From assembly GCF_918797505.1 (NCBI RefSeq), contig NC_092796.1, positions 32,994,098 through 33,058,097 of the forward strand: 64,000 nucleotides of DNA, given 5' to 3'. A program made the position numbers and the translations under genes. This document shows, in pieces, positions 13,901 through 22,300 of the stretch. Numbering within the stretch: position 1 is the stretch's first letter; the number at the start of each line of letters is the position of its first letter. A model generated the notes under the pieces. That model had not been told where the DNA came from. It worked only from the letters and a program-made list of their open reading frames with translations, and ran no database searches. This DNA is from Bemisia tabaci. Taxonomy: Eukaryota; Arthropoda; Insecta; Hemiptera; Aleyrodidae.

Positions 13901-16900
13901 TACATTAAGAGATTGAACGAGATAGTTGGCAAGCAAAATCTAATAATCGACGCCCAATTTGGTTTCCGAGCGAAACATTCTACAATTGATCAACTTCATA
14001 GAATAACTAAATTTATAGAAGACTCCCTGGAAAAGGGAGAATACTGTGTGGCGGTTTTTCTTGATGTAGCGCAGGCATTTGATCGCGTCTGGCACGAGCG
14101 CCTCATCGGAAAACTCTACAAAATGCTCCCATGTAACCATGTTGAACTCCTGTCTTCATTTTTATCAGGTAGACAATTTAGAGTGCGATATGAAAATACC
14201 ACCTCAAGTTTCAGACCAATAAGGGCAGGAGTTCCGCAGGGTTCCTGTCTTTCCCCCCTTCTCTATTCCCTTTTCACCACAGACATCCCGCAGTCTGGGA
14301 GAGGGGGGAAACTGGGAGTTTATGCCGATGATACGCTTGTGCTAGCAGCGTCGAAAAGCTACAGGGAGGCACGTTTTAACGCTCAATCCCACCTAAACAG
14401 GATTAATAAATGGACAAACAAAGATAAGACCAAATTAAATGCGTCTAAATCGGTAGAAATTGTATTTACCAACAGGCCATTTACTCATATTCCTCTTCAC
14501 TTAGGAAACTCTGAAATCCCTCGCGACACAGTCGCCCGATATCTCGGCCTCCACCTGGATTCCAGGCTCAAGTGGGGTGCACACATAAAGAAAAAAGTCG
14601 AGCAATTAAGACTTAAATTTCATGATATGCAGTGGCTGATTGGCCGCAAATCCAAGTTATCTCTAGAAACCAAACTGCTCCTCTACAAGTCAATGTTGAG
14701 GCCGGTTTGGAGTTATGGCTGCCAGTTGTGGGGCTGTGCAGCCAAGTCAAATTTAAAAAAGATAGAAGTCATACAAATGAAAATATTACGAAGCATTTCA
14801 AAAGCCAGATGGTATGAGAGGAACGCGGATATTCGCGCCGACCTCAACATTGATTCTGTAGAGGACTACATAACAAAAATGTACAACTCTTACGAAACTA
14901 GGCTGCATAGGCATCCCAACCCAGAAGCGCTTGCGCTTCTGGAAAAGGACCAATGCACCCGAAGATTAAAACGTCGCAAACCCCACGAGCTTGGAATTCA
15001 GGGGTTCTCAAAATTATCCTTCTTTTAAACTGACGGGCCTCCTTGTGCTCTTCGAACGCAATCAGGGGCTCTTGGGCATTTGACCGGGTTCGGTCACCCG
15101 CATTCCATGTCAAAGCAAAAAGACATTTTTACTTTGAAGCAAAATTGTTTTATTTTTCCCTCCTCATTTTTCAGAGGTTGTATTTCTCTCCATATAAAAA
15201 TGTGTGTAACCTAGTATAAGTTTATCTTATAAGTTAAACCCAAGTTTTTTAAAGATGTATCTTACATCTAAAAACATTCTGTACATATTATAACTTTTGT
15301 ACAAATAATAAAAAAAAAAAAAAACAACAACCCCTCAGAACAAAATTGGAAAGCAGCGAAACGCGTGTTACGCTACTTAAAAGGTACTCTTGATAAGGGC
15401 ATTGTGTACAAGCCCACTAATCAGAAAATTGAAATTATCGGTTTTGAAAAAGGTAGACCCTGCAACGTCGATCTGCTCGGTTACTCCGACTCAGATTACG
15501 CCAACGATCCAAAAGATCGCAAGTCATATGGTGGCTTTGTCTATTTTCTTGCGGATGGGCCAGTTGCTTGGGAAAGCAAAAAACAAGCGACAACTGCAGT
15601 TAGTTCATGCGAAAGTGAATATATAGCTCTAGGGGAAGCTACTAAGGAAGCGTGTTTCTTTAAAAACTTCTTTCATGAACTCTTCACTGATCGTGAGGTT
15701 AAAATAACACTCTGTAGTGATAACCAAGGAGCGATTGCCTTATCTACCAATCCTGGTTTTCACAAGCGGTCGAAACACATTGATGTTCGACATCACTTCA
15801 TACGTGAGAAAGTAAAAGAAAAGAGTCTCACTCTTAAACATGTCCCCACAAAACTCATGGTTGCTGACATTTTAACCAAACCTTTGCCGAAACCGGCACA
15901 TCAGGCTCACACTAACAAGTTGCTAAAGTAAAAACCCCAAACAAATTAAGGGGGAGCGAGTCTACTTTTTTATGTCTATTCATCTACTCCTTTTATGTTG
16001 ATTTAATTTCTTTTGTGTTTTTTTTTGGTGGAATTCATTCTTTTTTTTAAAAGGTTCTTCTTTGACTAGCTTTGACTAGATTCAAATGATGAGTTTCTTT
16101 GCCCATGTTTGGCATGACTAGATTTAACTGACTAGATTCAAATGATGAGTTTCTTTGCCCATGTTTGGCATGACTAGATTTAAGTGACTAGATTCAAATG
16201 ATGAATTCTTGGCCAAGTTTGGCATGACTAATTTTAAATGACCCTAAGCACAGCCAAGCTTGCTTAGATAACAAAAATAAAACTACTCCTGTAAACTAGA
16301 TGTTAAGGAAAATAATGTGAGGATGAGATCAGGATCCCTCGTAAGGGGATATGGGGAACCATTAAAAATTAATAACCTGCTAGATGTCATCATTAACTGG
16401 GGGTGTTGGAAACTGAAATTTAATAACTATAACTCTGACATCTATGCAGGCCCATATGAAATGCACTGCTTGCATTCTCGCTCGCTTATTGCGTCTAATT
16501 TTTCTTCTACGTGCATTTCCTTTTCTCTTACAGTTAGTCTGTCACGAGATCTCAGTCCAACGAGCCAATGTTTTATAAATAAAACTCTTTCGTCCAAATT
16601 CCGAACTTATTGTTTTACCTACCAACAACATTGGCTTAGAATTGCGACAATTTTACTAAAAAAAAACTCGATTTCTAGCGCAATTTTATGAAAGACTTGC
16701 AATTTTCATGTCAATGTGAGCCAGTCTTCCATTTTTTGCTGCCCTCCTGTTTTTTCACACGATCGAACTTGCCGTTGTAGTCACATACTTTCTTGAAGTA
16801 TCCATACCCTTGCTCTTACTTTTGAAGCCTTGTTCAATCTTAGCACTTTCCACAGCTGATTATCACACCATGCCTTCAAAGACGAAACCAGCCAAAATTC

Positions 16901-19283
16901 ATAACAAAAGGTGAGGAATACACACCTGTTTAGAGGTCTCTGATTTGTACCTATCAAATTCTAGCGTTTGTTTCTCCAGTTCATTTTCTATTCGTAACAA
17001 CTCTGCGTCTCTACTAACTAAGTTTGATCGGAGACTGTCAACTTCTTTCTTGGCATCTCCACTTGACAGACCCCCATCACATTGTTTTTGAATGAACTCG
17101 CTTGTTGATCGAAGTTGTTTTTCCAGTTTCCTTATTTTTTCACGCTGTTGTTTATCTTTGGTTTCGTGTGCATCCAAATAGGAGCGGAAAGTTTTCAACA
17201 TAGATGCAGCTACAGCTTTATCAAAGTGGGGATTTTCTAGAGCTTCTTCAAAATTGGAAAACTGAAAGGAAACAGAGGAAGAAAATAGAGAGATCTCCAC
17301 CGAAAACCAATCGTAAAAGAAAGTATCATAATATTAGCAGCAAGTAGCAAACTACACATACTCAAATGTTTTGACTCAATTCCAATTTTGTTAAAAGTCA
17401 GAAATAAAAACGTATCATATTTTAGATTAGCAGCACAAACTTTATTTTTCAATAAAGTAAAATGCAGGCTCTTGGACTACTAAATTTCAAATCCTCATAA
17501 ATCTCCGAAAGGAGAAAGAAATTCAATTTACGCTAAGCCACTACAAAAACAAAAATATAAACATGCCTAGTTTAAAGTGAGTGCAAAATAATTGCAACAT
17601 TTAATTTAAAAACGTACCTTATTATGGTAGTCACCACCTTGCTTTTCTGAGTTTGGAGAAAAACATATTTCACCGGCAGATGCATCCAAAATACTGCCAT
17701 CTAAAAAAGAAAATTCAAATTGAAAATCAAGTAACTATAGAACTACCATCCCAAATAAAGAAGCTGAGACTTCATTCTAGATTTTGAAAAATTTTTTTAC
17801 AAAAAAAAAAAAAATAAATAAAAAAAAAAATAAAGCAAGATACAGTCGCCACACCTGCTAGCAATAGATTGCTATGCATACATTAAAAGTGTTTGCTGGT
17901 TATTATGGGATAGAATATTTTCTCAGAGAACGCATGAAAAACCTAAGACAGCATTCATCATTACAGCAGAATACATGTGGTGACACACAAAGGAAGGGCT
18001 GATGGGTACTAAATAATCAGCAGTTTTTATGTCTTTTTTTGATGCTTCAGGAAACTGTAGGTACTTTTCTTTTTTTTTTTATCACTGAAAATCTAAGCAC
18101 TTCATTCAGAGAAAAATTATTCACTTTTTTGGTTCTTTGTTGCAGCTTAGAAAAAATAGCTCTTCCTATGATTTTTGCACATCTTTTACAGAATACGAAA
18201 AATTTCAGACCATCTGTGTATTATTTCTGTTTTTCCAGTTCTTCTGGATTTCTTTTGAACATTTTTCCAAACTCATTTGACTTTCCAAACTTGTAGACAC
18301 CCTGCCAAATAAATACATACTTAAAACCATTTGAGATACATTGAAATTGATTGATTTTTTGCTTGAAAAAATGGTGTTCTCGCTGCAGTGGTACATTTAT
18401 TATTTATCATGTCAAAAAGACAATCCAGGAGGCTCAGGATTGAGAATTGGCAAAAACTCCATTTCAGTTCATCACAAAGTATTTGCAAGTTATACAGTAT
18501 CACCTGAATTAAGAATTCTCAAAATCAGAACTCTGTAAACGGTTGGAAAAGTTAATAACCCACTCACTTTCCAGATCTCTGTCGTACGAATCACAGGAAT
18601 GTTGTCGAGGGCATAATGAAGCAGAATGACTGGCATCTCCTTCTGCCGCTGAAACCTGCAAAAGAGATAAAATTGCGAAGGTTTAGTACATGAGCTAACT
18701 TGATTTGCTAAAATTTACTGATTACTCATTCTGATATCTATTTTACACCTAAGGATATTTCCTGATGTTCCCTTCCTTCAAAATTAGAACTCTGAGTAAC
18801 TTTAGGTGAAGAAATCTGAGAGTTCCTCCGGTTCAATTTTGACGTACAGTCTGAACCCCGTCCATGTTACTTATCAATCAAGACGACTTTTTTTCTTTTT
18901 TTTTCTTTCAGATTTTGAGTCCATTCATATCGAATTGTTTCTCAGTCAAAAGAAAAGTGAAGTGATCATGATTGCAAGAGGAATGGTAAAACTTTCATGA
19001 CTTTATGAGAAGAAACCAACATCATTTTACTTTGATGATATGGGAAATGTTTCCCGAAAGTTGTTCCCACTGGTCTTGCAGAATTATTTCATCCCCTACT
19101 TTGAATATGCTAGTATAGTATTTAGCACAAGAGCCTTACTTATACTTCTGAAACTTGAATTGAAGAGTGGATATGAGCTAGTTCAACAATAAACATCCTT
19201 ATTCGTCTTTTCAAGACTTTCAACCTCTGTGCAAGAAAATGATGGCATTGGGCAGAAACTCACAATACAAATACCAAATGTTC

Positions 19284-19334
<51 letters not shown>

Positions 19335-22300
19335 TTGGTAAAAACGAATAAGCATGGACAGCACTCAGAGCTTCTCTGATTGGCTGCTAGAAAAAGTTTA
19401 ACCTGTGCACCAGGGATTTTGAAACACAGGGTTAATGTCCATAAGCTACACAAATTTGAACAGGAAAGATAGAGTAACTGGTCCATATTAAGCAAAAAGG
19501 AACAGAGTCACTTATCACTCATTGTTTTTCATCAAACAATTTATTTCTTTACAGGGAGTGGTAGTGTAGATTCTTTTGAAAATTTCAGCAAGTTTGTTTT
19601 ACCTCACAGATGAAAACCCACCAAAATTTTCAAAAGTATCTACCTTACCATTCTCCCATAAAAAAATATATATTTCAATGAGAATTGCCGATGGTAAATA
19701 AGCCTTGGTTCCTTTCTGCTTAAAGCTGTCAATCTCAAGTTTGTTTGCGAGACCTCTGTCAAAAGTGTTGGAGACAGCAGCTCCAACAGTCATCCCACAC
19801 TGCTGCTTTTTTCCCCATGATGTCTTGCAGGAACTGGTATGTATGCACCAGCACCTCTTCAGTCTTCAGTCATGATTTATGAATGACTGTGAGGGGATAA
19901 TTGGACCGCATTAAACAGAAAGGAACCAAGCCACATCAGCTATTGCCAAATTGAATTGGGCAGTTTAATTTTTTACATGAAAACGGCTGCGCAGATTTTT
20001 GTGCAAATTTCAGTGGATTTTCTCCTCGGTACAAAGCAAATACCTTAAAATTTTCAAAGGAATCCCCACAAACGTTCTCTTGTGAAAAATTAAATTTTAA
20101 GCCCAGTTAAATTTGGCAATAGCTGATGTGGCTTGGCTCCTTCCTGTTAGACGTGGTCCAATTATTAATAAAAATAAAAATCACCATGAAATTTGATGCG
20201 GTATCATCCTTTTGGCCCTGAAGTTTTCTGTCATTTGAATCCATCTCTTCATCTAAGCTGCATTGGTTATCATAAGAAAGTTCTTGAGTTGATCGACCTG
20301 TAAAGCAAAAATGATGCTGTAGAATAGTAGTTACGAGGGTTTTACGGTCAAAATGCAGTCAATAAAATCAAAGAGAAAATATCGATGCTTCTGAACATTT
20401 GATTTCATGCAATGGTCAATAGTAAAGTATTTTTTCGTTTTGAAGAGCCTCAAAACGAAACTTCAGTAAGAACACTACTTCTTTTTTAAACTTTTAATAA
20501 TAGATCTCATTTATAGAAAACAAGTCTATCCACTTAAGGAGAATATCTACCTAATCTAGGTATCCTGAGTTTGCAGTCAAAGTCTATGACACGAAGCTAT
20601 ATTGCGAAGTTCCAAAGTTTAGGGTATCGTTTTACTGTTTTAAATCAAATTAACTTAATCATTCAAATTTCATGGAGCATTTCACTTAGGATGAAGAAAA
20701 ATCAGCAAAAATTCTAGGATGTGATTTTATTAGTTTCGCATGGAAAAAAGAAAGAATGACAAAAAATTCGCCATGTTGTAAATCAAGATACATACTTTTC
20801 AAAAGCTATTTTGTTCCTTTTGTTCCTCCTTCCATTTATTAATGCATTTTTTGTTTGTTTCTTAAATTTAGAGGGATCCAGCAGTGCTGTCATCATCAAC
20901 AGTTACATGCTATTTGTGTGTCTCTTCAGTGCGAAAACTTTTACATCTAAGGTTTCTGTTGAACGAACTCCTACAGAACTACTTCTACAAAGCCACTTGA
21001 GCCACTTTGAGTGTTTGCTGAATAACAATACTTTTAGATTCACAGAATCAGTTTTATCTTAAGTAAAACTACCTTAAGTACCGACTATATTCAATTCACT
21101 GAGCTAAAAATCAGAGCTAAAACTGAGGTGGTGACAGAGCAGAACGGATCAAAATTAATGGTTAGATGCAAATTAGGAAGTGCCTTAGAAACTGAACTGA
21201 TACTGAACTGAAACTGAAGAAAAACTACACTCAGTCAGTGGAGCTCTGTGTGCAGACAGGTAAATAATGTGATCAAAAAGCCTCTAATCATCAGGAGCAT
21301 CGCAGTAAAACCAGAGGCACTTAGGTTTTCAACCCAGACAAGAACCGCTGTGAGATTTTACTTGCTTCTCAACCAGCTGGTATTGATTTCCAGTTTTAAT
21401 TCCTAGGTATTTTTAAAGATCTCGAACAGCAAAAGATCAATTCCTGCTGGCTAAAAATAAATTCTACAGGACAACATTTATAAGTAATCGTGTTTGCAGG
21501 CTTGGCTGTTGAGTGACTTCCTGTAAAATCTGTCATGTCTTTATTCCATGGACGAGCAGGATTGATTTTACTAGACTAGAATTATAGCATTCTGTTTTGA
21601 GGCATTCATTATTTATTAATTATATAGCAGTATCTTCAAATTACAGCTAAGAATCCCTTTGACTGCAGCCAACAGAACTGCTTCATATCAAAGTCACTGA
21701 ACTCCGGTCCCTTCATAGCACTCCATCACAGGCATTATACAGTTCTCCTTTTATAGCCTTCAGTTATGCCTTTAAAATACAGCGCTTTCTGTGTGAAGCT
21801 TTGTCTCATTGCAATTTTAGATTCAGCCAAGCCAGGGGTAAAAACTCAAAAATTAAAACCAACTGGTATGCTTTGACAAGAATGAAGCTGCACAAACCTT
21901 TGACTTTCCAATATTACCGGGATACATTTCTTAGAAATTGTTACATTGATAAAAATCGGAGCGAGATTGATCTGCTCAAAACTCAGAAACTACATGCTTT
22001 GTCAAAGGTTAGGAATGAAGAAATAGTAATTCACTAGGAAAGATTGTCCTACTTACATGTTGCGCAAGCACAGAGTTTGAAGCTGTAGCAGCAAATTTAC
22101 AGGATACTTCAGACAAATTTTAGAAATTCAATTAACCATAACGCAGAAGATAGTAAACAAACAAGTCAGTTGAAATTTTAACTGGGAATCAGAAAAATTT
22201 GAAATATCAGCTAACCAACACAAAAACCGTTGAAGTTGTGATAGAATGGGCTTCTTGTCTTCCGAGCTAATAAACGTAAAATTCTCACAAAATTCAAGTG

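Larger units (their letters stand above)
9999..15322 (+). mobile_element. Jockey-type non-LTR retrotransposon nested in copia pol
   Basis: The element is flanked by a 12-bp target-site duplication AACAACAACCCC (9987-9998 and 15323-15334). It ends in a short A-rich tail (ATAATAAAA... from ~15306) and has no LTRs. It has a 5'UTR of ~160 bp, ORF1 (gag-like, zinc knuckles) and ORF2 (endonuclease plus reverse transcriptase, no RNase H), which is Jockey-clade organisation. Both ORFs are open and the 5' end appears present, so this is a full-length and potentially recent copy. Being inside a young copia element, it is the youngest of the two insertions. Near the 5' end, TCATTCG and GGTCGTG resemble the initiator and downstream elements of internal promoters in this clade. 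Confidence 0.95.
5603..16630 (+). mobile_element. Ty1/copia LTR retrotransposon, split by a nested LINE
   Basis: A complete element: 5' LTR (5603-5830), primer-binding site, leader ORF, gag-pol ORF, and 3' LTR (16404-16630). It is flanked by a perfect 5-bp duplication TTGGC (5598-5602 and 16631-16635). The two LTRs appear identical except for one T in a homopolymer run, so the insertion is recent. The order protease, integrase, reverse transcriptase, RNase H is diagnostic of copia-type elements. It is inserted in an intron of the coiled-coil gene, in opposite orientation, which avoids using the element's own polyadenylation signal in the host transcript. The pol gene is interrupted at 9999-15322 by a Jockey-type element, so this copy cannot make a complete polyprotein. 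Without the nested insertion it is about 5.7 kb. Confidence 0.97.

Noticed and set aside
16060..16260. CRISPR-like array
   Set aside because: The 56-bp units are contiguous tandem repeats without spacers, inside a retrotransposon in a eukaryotic genome.
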